This document shows, piece after piece, positions 33,101 to 44,880 of a stretch of DNA of 64,000 bases; the stretch's first letter is position 1; the number at the start of each line of letters is the position of its first letter. The stretch comes from Microstegium vimineum (Eukaryota > Streptophyta > Magnoliopsida > Poales > Poaceae): contig CM039120.1 in NCBI GenBank assembly GCA_022036555.1, positions 33,257,716-33,321,715 on the forward strand. Reading direction: 5' to 3'. The position numbers and the translations under genes were made by a program. Under the pieces are notes generated by a model, which saw only the letters and a list, made by a program, of their open reading frames with translations, ran no database searches and was not told where the DNA came from.

Positions 33101-33466
33101 CTTGAAGAAGAAATGCTTAAGTTCAAACAAGTTGCCGATGATAAGCACAAGGACATCGGCCAAGTAGAAGCTTCCGGCGCCAATCTTGAGCAAGAAATCG
33201 TTCACTTATCAGCAAGGAGGGAAGAGTTGCTGACTGAACTGAAAAGGGTTGAAGAAGCCCTGAACACAGCCAGCCAAAAGAAAGCTCAACTGCCCGACAC
33301 CATTAAGGCTCTGCGACAAGAAAGAGACAGAAACGCCCGACAAGCTATCCTGCTAAAGAAGAAAATCAAGCCAGTTGAAGGGTCTGCCGATGATGATGCC
33401 AGGGAGATGGAAGAAATAGAGCAAATTCGCCTGCGTGCGATATCAGCTATTCAATCCTTGTTGTAA
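30180..33466 (+). pseudogene. Antisense plant-mobile-domain (PMD) gene of Tat2, five exons, broken
   Basis: Exons inferred from GT-AG borders are 30180-30206 (MAIHFDVPK), 30313-31773 (PMD-like domain), 31850-32062, 32145-32647 (Pro/Ala/Thr-rich linker with KKRR patch) and 32717-33466 (acidic stretch and coiled coil). All four introns match Tat1 in place and phase. The introns are short (70-110 bp) and T-rich before AG. Breaks are a TAG near 30566 and a TAA near 31159 in exon 2, and a frameshift early in exon 4. Exon 5 has an in-frame duplication, with two LFSF-VNLPDE units side by side. PMD domains are linked to gene silencing and expression control in plants (MAIN/MAIL1), and to transposons. 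No function is shown for this one. It ends 121 bp from the pol end, facing it. Confidence 0.82.
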
Positions 33467-33587
33467 TTTGCTACAATTCATCATATCGGCAAATGTAACA
33501 CTTGATTTTGGTTTGTAATATAATGTTAGTACACTTTTACCGATGTTTTATATAGCACTTTCTTCCATCGGTATTCCAACGGGCATT

Positions 33588-34560
33588 CTATGCATCTACC
33601 CAAATACTAGGGTAATATTTCTTCAAGTATTTTCCGTTGATCGCTCTGGAGAATGCAACTCCTTCGAGAGTTTCCAAAATATAGGCATTGCCAGGAGCAG
33701 ATTGATTTATCCGAAATGGACCCTCCCAATTAGGAGACCATTTTCCAAACTTAGAACTCTTAGTCCCAATCGGTAAAATCAATTTCTATACCAGATCACC
33801 ATCGACAAATTTCTTCACCTTCACCTTCTTATCATACCACCTGGCAACCCTTTTCTTATTTTCTTCAATGCTGATTAGAGCCCTCAACCGATGACCTGCT
33901 AAGTCTTCTAACTCATCCTTCATAAGAGTACCATACTCATTAGCTGTCAATGGATCTTGAGAAGACAATCGCCTAGAACCAGTTTTAATTTCCCAAGGCA
34001 GGACAACATCGTGTCCATAGACCAACTGATACGGCGAAACTTTGGTTGCACCATGACACGCCATCCGATACGACCATAGGGCCTCATTCAAAACTATATG
34101 CCACCTTCTAGGGTTTTCTTCAATCTTGCGTTTGATAAGCTTAATAACTCCTTTATTAGTCGCTTCAGCCTGACCGTTAGCTTGGGCATAATAAGGAGAA
34201 GCATTCAATACCTTGAACCCCATACCAGCAGGAAACTCATCAAACTCTCCCGATGTGAACATGGTCCCTTGATCGGTGGTAATAGTTTGAGGAATACCGA
34301 ATCGATAAACAATATGTTCTTTTACAAAATCTATCATGTTTGCCGATGTTACCTTCTTCAAAGGAATCGCCTCAACCCACTTTGTAAAGTAATCGGTAGC
34401 AACAAGTATAAACCTGTGTCCCTTGCTTGATGGCGGATAAATCTGGCCAATGAGATCAATAGCCATCCTCTAAACGGCCAAGGCTTGATTATAGGATTCA
34501 TTGCCGATGCAGGTGCCCTCTGGACGTTACCAAACTTCTGACAATCTTGACACCCTTTAA
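33588..34560 (-). pseudogene. Tat2 integrase core and C-terminal domain, broken
   Basis: The core runs DLIGQIYP, TDYFTKWVEAIP, TTDQGTMFTS and YYAQANGQAEATNKG, giving the D, D and E catalytic positions, then ISIEENKKRVARWYDKK. A TGG-to-TAG stop at about 33784 precedes the C-terminal domain, which ends YYPSIWVDA. A one-base deletion near 34466 shifts the frame between zinc finger and core. It would catalyse strand transfer of the DNA copy; it is inactive here. Confidence 0.86.
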
Positions 34561-36772
34561 AATAGTCGAAGCAATCTTCAAGAATTGTTAGCCAATAATA
34601 TCCATTCCGCCTAATCATCCACTTCATTTTGAATGCCGATTGATGTGCCCCACACACACCTTCATGGATCTCGCCCATCAACTCTTTTGACTCATCTTTA
34701 CCAAGGCATCTGAGCAAAACTTCATCAATCGTCCGATAATACAATTCATTGTCGAGGAGCACATACTTAGTAGCCTGGAACCTTAGACGCCTTTCAACCC
34801 TCTTAGACGGATCTCTTAAGTAATCGGTGATTTCCTTTTTCCAATCATCGGCAACCATTACCAATGTCATGACTTCTTGAATCGGCTGATATCCTGAAGC
34901 ATTTTGTGCTAACCGATTGGCCTCTTCATTATACAACCTAGCTCATGGTGTGCAATCGACACTTCACTTCGGCATTCATAAATTCCAATCAATTGATTGA
35001 TCACCAACATAGAGTCGCCAAAGATTTCAACGGCATCGGCATGCAGTTCCCTGAGTAATTCCAATCCTTTTATTAACGCTTGGTACTCAGCCTGATTGTT
35101 TGTCGATGTAGCAACAATCGGCAATGAAATCTCATATCTCCGTCCCCGGGGTGAAATTAAGAGAACACCGATGCCTGCTCCTTCTTTGCACGTAGATCCA
35201 TCAAAGAACAAAGTCCAAGGAGCAATCTCTACAGAGCTTACCATATTGCAATGCTGAGTAACAAAATCGGCCATCACCTGACCCTTAACTGCTTTAGCCA
35301 ATTCATACTTCAGATCAAATTCTGAAAGTGCCAGAATCCATTTGCCGATTCTCCCACTTAATATCGGCATCGACAGCATGTACTTAACACATCATCTTTG
35401 CAGATAACAGTGCATTCAGCCGATAATAAATAATGCCTTAATTTTATGCAAGAGAAATATAAGCATAAACATAATTTCTCTATGGCCGAATACCTTGTTT
35501 CAGCATCTACCAACCTTCTTCTCAAATAATAATATCACACGTTCTTTCCCTTCAAATTCTTGAATTAAGGCTGATCCGATAACACCGTCATCGGCAGACA
35601 AATAAAACCTGAAAGGCTTCCCCTGCTGAGGTGGAACCAAGATTGGAGGGTTTACCAAATATCTCTTGATCTCATCCAAGGCTAACTGTTGCTCCTCTTT
35701 CCATGTAAACTCTTGATCGGCTTTTAGCTTTAACAATGGACTAAAAGATTTAATTTTACCAGATAAGTTGGATATAAATCTTCTAATGAAATTAATCTTG
35801 CCGATCAAGGATTGTAGCTCAGTCTTGTTTGTAGGGGCAACCACCTTATTAATTGCATCAATAGATTTTCTACCGATCTCGATGCCTCTCTCAACGCACC
35901 ATGAAACCCAAAAACTGACCTGCCGATACACCAAAAGCACACTTGTTAGGATTCATCTTCAACCCATGCTCCCTTGTGCATTCTAGGATTTTTCGCAAAT
36001 CGGCAAGATGTTTTTCAAAATTTTCGGATTTAACCAGCACATCATCAATATAGATTTCGACTATCATGCCGATGTACTTATGAAAGATAAAATTCATTGC
36101 TCTTTGATAAGTAGCACCAGCATTCTTCAAGCCAAAAGTCATGACAACCCACTCAAATAAACCAACATGACCTGGACATCTAAAAGCAGTCTTGGATATG
36201 TCTTCTTCAGCCATGAATATCTGATTATATCCAGCATTGCCATCCATGAAGCTAATGATTTGATGTCCAACAGCAGCATCAATCAGCAGATCGGCAACGG
36301 GCATCGGGTAACCATCCATCGGTGTAGCCTTGTTGAGATTCCTGAAATCAATACAAACACGAAGTTTTCCATTTTTCTTATACACAGGAACCACATTAGA
36401 AATCCAATCGGCATATCGACACTGCCGAATAAACCCAGCTTCAATTAATTTCATAATTTCAGCTTTAATGTCAGGCAACACCATAGGATTGCATCGGCGC
36501 GCAGGTTGCCGATGTGGTTGGAAACTAGATTTAATAGGCAACCGATGTTCGACTATTGATCGGTCTAAACCAGGCATCTCTGTATAATCCCAAGCAAAAC
36601 AATCTTTGTATTCCTTTAACAAATCGGTCAACTGTTCTTTACATTGGGAATCTAACTTAGCGCTAACAAAAGTAGGCCTATGCTTACTACCATCGCCGAT
36701 ATCTACTTCTAATAAATCATCAGCCGATGTGAACCCCTGTCCCAGTTTTCCATCATTGGCGAATCGATCTAT
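34561..36772 (-). pseudogene. pol: Tat2 reverse transcriptase, RNase H and second RNase H, broken
   Basis: Reverse transcriptase is open in 35891-36631 with CIDFRNLNKA and catalytic YIDDVLVKS. It then shifts frame near 35925, near 35525 and near 35390 relative to Tat1. The second RNase H shows FFDGSTCKEGAG, NNQAEYQAL and GDSMLVINQL. A deletion at about 34940-34950 removes about 50 bp present in Tat1 (8101-8175). The integrase zinc finger HEGVCGAHQS...CQDCQKFG follows. Order and content equal Tat1, so functional decay occurred after insertion or in the parent. Confidence 0.87.
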
Positions 36773-38523
36773 TAAAACTCTTCTTCAGGACCGACTGCTT
36801 GGATTGGTGTAATGCGGTAATCGGCAACTTTGAGGAACTCCGTGTCCCAAGCTTCACCTGATATGCACCTGGTTTGCTCATAAGTTTTCGATTCTACCGA
36901 TGCAACAATCGATGGAGCCTCACTTCGGACGACTTCAATCTTGTCTCCAACCCATTGCACAAGGCTTTGGTGCATTGTAGAAGGAATACAACAATTAGCA
37001 TGGATCCAATCCCTTCCTAGGAGCAAGTTGTAGGTGCCTTTGCCACTGATCACGAAAAACGTTGTCGGCAAAGTTTTACTGCCGATGGTTAATTCAACAC
37101 ATACGGCTCTCATAGCTGGCGACACATTGCCTTCAAAATCCTTAAGTTTCATGTCCGTCTTGACTAAGTCTTGCTCGCCTTTTCCAAGCTTCCGGAACAT
37201 GACATATGGCATTATGTTGATTGATGCCCCACCATCCACCAGCATCTTTGTCACAGGTTGTCCATCTACTTTGCCCTTAACGAACAGAGCCCTCAGGTGC
37301 TGCCTTTCATCATCGGCAGGCTTCTCAAAGATAGCTGCCATCGGATCCAACACCAATTGCGCCATTTCAGCAGCCTCTTCTTCATCACTGACAGGTGCCA
37401 TGAACTCCATCGGCAATATGACGACCATATTGATTTCTGTCGATGGATCCCTATCCTTGCGCTTTGGCCTCCACTGCTTTTCCCTTGAAGGATTTTCACT
37501 GTCATATAAGTCGCTTTGGCGTTCGCGCTGAATTCTCCTTTTCTGAGTTTTCGTCAGACCCTTAGGGCACCACTGAGGAAGCTTGATTTTCCAAACGGGC
37601 TGGTGCTGCCTTTCACTGCTTGCATCGGCCCCACTCCTGATGTTTGGATCTCTGGAGAATATTTCTTCGTCAGGCACTCTTGCATTGGACATCTCCTCAA
37701 GCTCCTCTTTATCAACACACCTACGAAGCCTATTATGTGCGCTGAGCTTGCCCCCCAGTCGGTCATGTGCCGATTTCTTTTCTCTAAGTGGCCTAGTATA
37801 CCTGGATGTCCGATCATCAAAGCAAGGCTTCTTTTCTGTCCGATCGGTAGGGTAGTATCCATTGCATTCGGGACAATTATCGGCAGTAGGTAGCTTGATG
37901 CCTTCTTCCCAGCAATGAACGAAGAAGGGACACTTCTAGTGGTCCTTATGCCGAAGCCACTCTTGCTGCTCTTCTTCCTGCCAATATTGCTCCTCTCACG
38001 ATTGCCGATACTCTCGCCTTGGCTGCTTATGCGTGATTATAACACCAGGAGCCCTCTTGGCACTGCTACCTTCATTGGCAACTTTCTTGCCCTTTCTGTC
38101 ATCAGCAAACCTCCTCTCATCACGCTTAGCTACTTGATGGTCAGGATCTACCGATGCATTCTTCCTGGCAGCTTTCGATGTCAGCACTTTAGTTTTTCCA
38201 CTAGTTTCCACCATATTATTTGGAAACGGATGCTGATCAATCTTCATCGGTTTCTAGACTTTAGAATTTTCAAATTTGATTCCTCCAGATTCAATTTCTG
38301 ACTGCAACTGCTGCCTGAATACCTTGCAGTCGTTGGTACTGTGCGAAGTTGCATTGTGCCACTTGCAATACCTAATCTTTTTGAGTTCTTCGGCCGATGG
38401 AATTACTTGGTTAGGCGCCAACTTGATCCGCCCTTCCTGAAGTAACAAGTCAAACATCCTATCGGCCTTGGTGATATCAAAGGTGAACCTTTCAGCCTCT
38501 TTCTGGCCAAACGGACAAGACAC
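36773..38523 (-). pseudogene. Tat2 protease and gag C-terminal zinc region
   Basis: The open stretch 36772-37692 contains the aspartic protease motif MLVDGGASINIMP (about 37208-37244) and a basic linker upstream. Further upstream, 38254-38523 has a Cys/His knuckle CKWHNATSHSTNDC, typical in Tat gag. Stops or frameshifts separate the blocks. This whole interval, plus part of gag, is what Tat1 has lost. The protease would cut Gag-Pol into working proteins. Confidence 0.82.
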
Positions 38524-38529
38524 AGATTT

Positions 38530-40467
38530 CTAATCCTTTATCCATTCGGCAGCGCTGATGTTTAGCTCCTCATCGGAATCCTCTTCTTGCTTGATGAAGG
38601 TCACCTTCTTATTCCAAGTCTTTCTAGGCTCAAAAGTCTTGACGTCTTGATCGGCAATTCTCTGCACAAGGTGACTTAGACTTTCAAACTCTTGAGACGC
38701 ATACTTATCTTTGATGTGCGGTAGCAATCCTTGGAAGGCCAAATCTGCCAATTGCCGATCATCAAGCACCAAACTGTAGCACTTATTCTTCACGTCTCGC
38801 AGCCTCTGGACAAAGCCTTCCATCAATTCGTCATTACGCTGCTTCAACTTGACCAAATCAGTAAGCTTCTTTTCGTGTACGCCCGCGAAGAAATACTTGT
38901 GAAATTGTTTTTCCAGATCGGTCCAAGTAATCACAGAGTTCGGAGGCAATGAAATAAACCATGTGAATGCTGATCCAGACAATGATGATGAGAACAGTCT
39001 TACCCTCAATTCTTCTCTGCTGGCAGCCTCTCCACATTGGATAATGAAGTGGTTAATGTGCTCCATTGTTGATGTGTCATCTTGGCCAGAGAACTTGGTA
39101 AAATCAGGTACCTTGTACCGATTTGGGAGAGGAATTAAGTCATACGACGGAGGATATGGTGTCCGATAAGAGTATGTGTTAACCTTGGGTTTAATGCCGA
39201 ATTGTTCTTTCATCACTTCGGCAATCTTATCGGTCCAATATGGATCCTGATTTTGCCGACTCATTGGCTGGTTGTTGACTAGTGGAGTCGGTAGATGCGC
39301 CCCTTCAGGTCTTGGTAGAAGATGATGCAGAGTAATTGGCATGGGCGCAGCACCAGTCATCTGGACATTATGCATCGGCTGATTTACCGATGGATAATTT
39401 TGCACACTTACTGGATTAGGTTGAGTCATCATATTCATCGGTTGCTGTACCGATGCTCCATTCTGAGTGTTTGCTGGACTTCCATAATGATACATCGGTA
39501 TGCCAGGCTGTTGAACCGACGGCTAGCTAGTCCATCCAGGATTACAAATCATCGGTATGTGACTTACCGATGGCTGATAGTTAACTGGTGCCTGTTGTTC
39601 CATCATCTTGGAGTAATCAACAAATTGGTTACCTTGATGTGCTATTACCCCGGCCTGAGGATTTACCACCATAGGTTGGCTTCCAGTTGCTATATTGTGT
39701 TGCATCGGCACCGAGTTTGCCGATGGTGGCATCATAGGTACTTTAGGAATCACCACCTGGAGATCTTCTGATGGCATTTGCACCGTTGGAGAAGACGTGG
39801 AGTAATGCATCATAGGGACCACCGGCTGTGATTGCATTGCCGACGCCATGGAGCCCTTCCAAGCTGAACTGTCTCCCTGCATCAGATTGGAACCAGGAGA
39901 TAGATTTGTCGGCATACCGTAACCCCACCAGTTGACGGGAGTTGGATGATTCCGGACAGCAGGTCCCGTCATTGTCGATGCCACCAGATCTGCACTAACC
40001 TTGGTGATGCTTTCAGGACTTGGCCTTGGTGGTGTAGCCACATCGGCAGACGGATCCATGGGATTGGGAGATGCCACTGGGACTGCCGATGGGTTTATAG
40101 ATGCCGATCCAGGTTGATGATATGCTGGACCAACATATTGAGGTGCTTGTCCTTCTTTGAAAGATTGCATAACAACATTGTACACAGTATTGGACAGCAC
40201 GCTGGAGTGGTTAATTAATGCTTGATTTAAGGCAGAATTAACCATCTCTTGCAACTTACCAAGATTGACATCATACGTGACCTGCCGTGGCAACGGCGGA
40301 TCTTGCTTTTGGATGGCTTCACCACTCCTGCTTAGGCTGAAGGACTTCAGATACAACTGTTTGTACTCCTCCATAGCCCGCTCCATAGACAGCCTTTGAT
40401 CATCTTTCAGATCGGCCTCAGAGACTTCGATGACGTTCCTCTGGTTAATGTCGGAGTTATCACCCAT
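38530..40467 (-). pseudogene. gag: Tat2 gag, broken by stop codons
   Basis: It begins MGDNSDINQRNVIEVSEADL at 40467, shortly inside the 5' LTR. A long Met/Pro/Gln/Ser-rich N-terminal region follows, with a TAG near 39521. The retroviral gag core is at 38530-39495 (PDFTKFSGQDDTSTMEHINH, WTDLEKQFHKYFF, LADLAFQGLLPHIKDK). A TAG near 38528 separates it from the knuckle region. Gag would coat the RNA. ATCGGT/ACCGAT and ATCGGCA motifs are frequent within this coding sequence as well. Confidence 0.85.
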
Positions 40468-40508
40468 GATAGATGTATAATTGGTCCCACCGGGTGTGCC
40501 AAAAGAGG

Positions 40509-41556
40509 TGTTGACACAAAAAGCGTTAGGATCTGCGAACACCTCGGGCTATTACCCGAATTCGATATCCAAAGGTGTGCCAGTCGATTTGACCAGTTAA
40601 TCGACAAGGACGATAACTAGAACAAGATTTGAACAAGACAACGGCGATACGCCTAGATGTCAAGATTCAGACTTGGTCAAGATAACTAGAGCAGAGCTGA
40701 ACGAGACAACAGCGATGCGCCCGGATGTCAAAGCTCAGATTACTCCCACGCGGAACTTGCAAGGTTTTTGATGGAGATCGAAGAGATGCAGCCCGTCGAG
40801 ACTTCAAGAACTCATAGATAAACTAAGACTAATGCAATAAAAGGGTAAATTGCAGTAAAGGTAAATAAGAGTAGTTGATTTGTTTGATAGATTGATTGAT
40901 TGTCTTTTTCTCACGACCCCTAGGTACATATTTATACTCTGGCAATAGGAGTTGTAAATAGACATGACTCGTACCTTTCCTAAACAAAACAAACTCCTAT
41001 TTTAAAGGAAACAAACGACTCGTCAAAGAGTCGGACTCAAACTGCCATAATAATACTGGTATGAGATCACCAGTTCCCTTATGTCTTCTCTTCGATGAAA
41101 CTTTCCATCGGAAGACTCTTCAATCCGCAACTTTCTTTTATTGCTATCGGCAATCCCCTGCTGACGTCAACCGCCACGTCACCCTATGCCCATCGGCATC
41201 GTCTCCTTATCGCTAATATCCCCAATCGGCCATCCTTCACTCCCATCGGCAACATCCTTATCGGCAATACCCTTATCGGCAACCACTACGTTACCCTGTG
41301 CCCATTGGCACTCCATGTCCATCGACATCGGCAATACTTCCTAATCGACAAACTTGCACTTCTGGTAACTTGTCTTCACCAATTAATTCTTATCGGCAAG
41401 AGTCGTCCAACTCCCATCGGCAATAAACTTATTTTTCTTGCAGCATTCATCCTCATCGGTAATTTTGACCGATGACTTTCTGATGCTGATAGAAAACGGC
41501 TACCGATCAACGCAAGTCTTAGTTCATTTGACACATGCCGAAAAATGGTGTCAACA
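40509..41556 (-). repeat. Tat2 5' LTR
   Basis: The 1048-bp LTR pairs with 28700-29746. It retains eight exact ATCGGCA heptamers in its last 430 bp. It is followed inward by a 41-bp leader with the same TTTTGGCACACCCGGTG primer-like sequence as Tat1. Confidence 0.93.
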
Positions 41557-41561
41557 CCAGT
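41557..41561. repeat. Tat2 target-site duplication, right copy (CCAGT)
   Basis: Identical to 28695-28699. Confidence 0.93.
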
Positions 41562-41692
41562 ATAAACTTTGTGTCTCTACATGTCCAATCACCAAGTTTC
41601 ACTATTCGCCGAAGCACGAACAACTGTCTCGGTTAACCCCATGGTAGGCTATCTGTGGTAAAACATCGACACCTAGTGCGCCGGGTAGGGGC
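41562..41692 (+). repeat. E3 5' LTR end and primer-like site
   Basis: The LTR resumes after Tat2 and ends CATCGACA at 41671. The following CCTAGTGCGCCGGGTAGGGG resembles primer-binding regions of Tat-like grass elements. Confidence 0.6.
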
Positions 41693-41883
41693 TTTTTCAA
41701 CGAATTTTTTCTCAAAAGCTTGGTGGACCGCGACCTCAAGATGACTAATCTGGCGATATCAACGTTTGTTTTTGGATCATGGATCTACGAGATGAACGAT
41801 AACGGCGGATTTCAAAGCGACTACGAGAATAAGGAGGATTCGATGACGCACTCGAGCAAGACCAGCAGTAGTTAATTTAAAAG

Positions 41884-43524
41884 ATGACAGATCTCATGAT
41901 CAGAAAACCGACCCAGACAAGGGTAGAGAGCGGCTACGAAACCGACTCAGAGAAGGAGACACTACCACACGTCAAAACTAATCCAATCTCGAAAAAACGG
42001 AACCCAAATCAAATCAGACTCGAAAGCGTCTCAGTAATAGAAGACAAAACAACTCGGAGAACGGAAGCAACTCAGAAATGTATGGACTGTACAACTTAGC
42101 TTCCATATACCAACACTTTTTTCAGAAGGCGATGAATGCGATGAGAAGTTGATCCTAGGAGGAGCACAAAAAGGAATGATGATGACCACGACCCCAAAGG
42201 GTTGCATAGTGAACTTATAACGAAGAACTCCCATATCATGAAGGAAAAGAACTCGAAACTAGTTTGATGTCACCTAACAACTCAAAAGGAATGAGGCACC
42301 ACACAGGAAGAATCTGGAGAGGGCGTGTCATACACATGGAAGAGCTGGAACCCTGTTTGAAACCACCCTAGATACCCGACCTGAAGTCTTCAAACGAGTC
42401 CGAAGGTGATATTTCATCCAATGAGAAGAGCGATATCGACGAGAGCAACGGACAAAAAGCTTTGAGATTGAAAAAGAACAAATCAAAGGCGGGAAGAAGA
42501 AACCAGGCTAAGCAGAGAAAACAGATATAGAACAAATACATGGCTGAATTAACGTAGTATTATAAAAAGCAAGTACAAAGAGAAGCCATGAAGAACACAA
42601 ATAGAGCGAGGATCAAAGAACTAACAAAAGAACCAAACTTCCTCACCAAGGAAGAAAGGATAACGGACGACTAGAAAAAATAAATCGGGGAGCCTGCCAA
42701 ACAACCCGGAGACGAAGTTCTGTAGGAACAACAAGAAGAACAAGTCCTTAGAAAATCGATCTCCCATAGGTTGGGAAGAACAGAAGGCGCCCACCCCCAT
42801 GAAAAACAAGAGTGACACCTCAAACAACATAAACAAAGCTGCCAAGATTGGAGCCAATGCTACCCAAAAGGATCAAGAAAGCTTGAGATGGAGGACTACA
42901 GAGAATCCGAATTCAGAGACGACAAGGATTATTATAGAAGAGCTTAGTCGCCCGACTTCAATCGAGGAGATAAATACGATCAGTTCCCCTTCTCTGTGGG
43001 GAGGCTACAAACACTAAAGCTACAACATAAGTTCAAACCGACAAACCACTCCAAATACAACAACAATGTAGAACCCAAATAATGAATAAGAGTTTACTCG
43101 CAATCCATCGAACTCGCGGGAGAATATAATGACATCAAGTACTTATATTTTCCAATGGCACTCAAAGCCATGCCTCTACAATGGTACGATAAACTGAATA
43201 CTAAATCAATCAACTACTTTGCCGGGATAATGACACACCCGATGACAGCCGCAGGACTGAAGAATGTGAAACAAAGAAGAGGAGAAACCCTAAGGGAATA
43301 TTATTGAAGATTTGGAGAACTTGGAGCCCAGATTCATGACATCACAGACAAGGAGGTGATAGAAACTTTTGCTGATGGAATCCTAGCATATTGGCAATTC
43401 AAGGACTGCTTCAACGAAAATCCGAGATCAAACGAAGATTTCAAAAAAGCCGTTGAGAAGATGATATCGTCAGAAGAAAGAACTCGACAAAGATTCACCC
43501 GAGACAATCATGAAGGCATACGGT
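41884..43524 (+). pseudogene. gag: E3 gag, degenerate
   Basis: Frames are interrupted often. The best part, about 43140-43500, encodes a retrotransposon gag core: FPMALKAMPLQWYDKL, VKQRRGETLREYY, a TGA in place of CGA, then AQIHDITDKEVIETF and KKAVEKMISSEERTRQRF. Upstream there are two short charged stretches at 41884-42099 and 42799-43017. The coding sequence is cut at 43524 by the Athila B LTR. This gag type is common in Tat-like grass elements. Confidence 0.75.
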
Positions 43525-44858
43525 TGTTGATGGTCGTTAGCTTCAACTTTTAATACAATTATAAACATGATAAAGGGACCAATCAAATATAAATAATAGA
43601 AATATAGGGGGTTATCTAACAAATTCCATGAGTTTTGGTGTTTCATTATTTTCCAGGGACTATTCCAGAAAAGCATATAAAGCAAAACAAATCTGAGAAA
43701 ATATCAGAAGAAATATGTGGGAAAATTGTTTCCATCGGACTCAGGAAGGACCTAGCAGGCATCCGAAGGAAGATGGGCCCAAAAGGCCCACCTAGAGGGC
43801 TAGCCGGCCCACCCTTGTGCCAGGTGGCACCCCCCTGGGCCTGCCTTCCATTGCCTTCTAGAAGCTTCCTCCACCGCCTCTAAGGAGTAATCTCGGCCCT
43901 ACATTAAGTGGGTTTGATCTAACGGTTGTCGTGCATCTCATTTGATCCCATTCAATCCATCATCATGGAGTTGTAGAGGCATCCCCCGAAAGGATGATCT
44001 CTCAACTCCAGAGAATGAGGGCTAGACTTTTCAATGTAGTAGATTAGTTCTAGTTGGGAGTTAGGGAGAGCGGAGCTGCGCTCCAGTTCTGGAGGAGTCT
44101 TCAGAGATCTGCTATATCTTGTATCTTATCTTTGTAGTACTTATGCTTTAATATATTTATCTTCTCTATTTACTTTATGTAGCTTATCATTGGTTAATAT
44201 AGTTGTTATACCTTAGCATAGGATCTTCGCTCGCATCGAGTGCTCTAGTTACCCCTGATAATTAGAGTAGTAATTAATAGTGTAGACGTGGTGTCTAGAC
44301 TAGAGGTTACCTAAGATTGCACCCAGTCCCACGGATAGTTGTGGTAGCCCCAGGATCGTTACAGTCCTGATGGCCTAAGTATTCCACCACATTCGGATTG
44401 GTGTTTGTAGGACCGTAGTTAGACCTTCCTAGCCCCCTTCTCAGCTCTTTCTGTGGCTAGGGGCTCTGATGTCCCGAAGTGCTATTGTGTGATTGCTATA
44501 TTTATCCATCTCTTGTTATCTTAGAACCAAAGTAATAGAGAAGTATTTAGGAACCTTGATCTCTCCCATTGTCCCCCACTATTTCTATTTACTCATTTAT
44601 CTTAGAATTCTCTTGTGTGATGAGTGTTATCTTTAATTCATAATTCATATTATATATAATTTACCCCTGCTTTAGTCTAGTTGGTTTATTAAGTTAATAG
44701 ATACATGATGGTAACTTATCAGATTCTTTAACCATTGTTTCCTAGTGGTAAAATATAAGTAATGATCCTGAATACACCCGGTAAATTGCTACAATGGTAT
44801 TCTTCTATGCACTTGCGGAATTCTTTCATATTCTCTTTGCACTTAACAAATGTCAACA
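43525..44858 (+). repeat. Athila B 5' LTR
   Basis: The 1334-bp block starts TGTTGATGG and ends GTCAACA, placed between broken E3 gag and a primer-binding site. It shares layout and short matches with the Athila A LTR (GAGCTGCGCTC and the AT-rich following section). The candidate TSD ACGGT (43520-43524) cannot be matched inside the window. Confidence 0.75.
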
Positions 44859-44880
44859 AGCAATTTTTGGCGCCATTGCC
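44859..44880 (+). other. Athila B primer-binding site
   Basis: AGCAATTTTTGGCGCCATTG follows the LTR directly. TTTTTGGCGCC with a short spacer is typical of grass Athila-type elements. Confidence 0.75.

Larger units (their letters stand above)
28700..41556 (-). mobile_element. Tat2, complete Tat-lineage Ty3/gypsy retrotransposon with antisense PMD gene
   Basis: The element is 12,857 bp, with LTRs of 1047 and 1048 bp and a perfect 5-bp TSD. On the minus strand it carries gag, protease, RT, two RNase H modules and integrase. On the plus strand, between integrase and the 3' LTR, it carries the antisense PMD gene. It is the same family as Tat1 but a different subfamily, with a longer LTR carrying a duplicated segment and more ATCGGCA motifs. 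The LTRs differ at about 13 positions in their first 310 bp by eye, so the insertion is not very recent. Confidence 0.94.
28387..43524 (+). mobile_element. E3, decayed plus-strand Ty3/gypsy element
   Basis: This element comprises a 5' LTR (28387-28699, resumed after Tat2 at 41557-41671), a primer-like site at 41672-41692 (TAGTGCGCCGGGTAGGGG) and gag (41884-43524). It is split by Tat2 and cut by Athila B. The remainder is outside the window or lost. The primer region resembles that of Tat-like grass elements; the assignment is tentative. Confidence 0.65.

Noticed and set aside
37034..37531. 165-codon plus-strand frame
   Set aside because: It is a shadow of the Tat2 protease region on the minus strand, which has the clear DGGAS motif.
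38996..40218. Several plus-strand frames opposite Tat2 gag (e.g. 39322-39771)
   Set aside because: His/Arg/Cys-rich translations typical of the wrong strand of a Met/Pro/Gln-rich gag; no start or domain.
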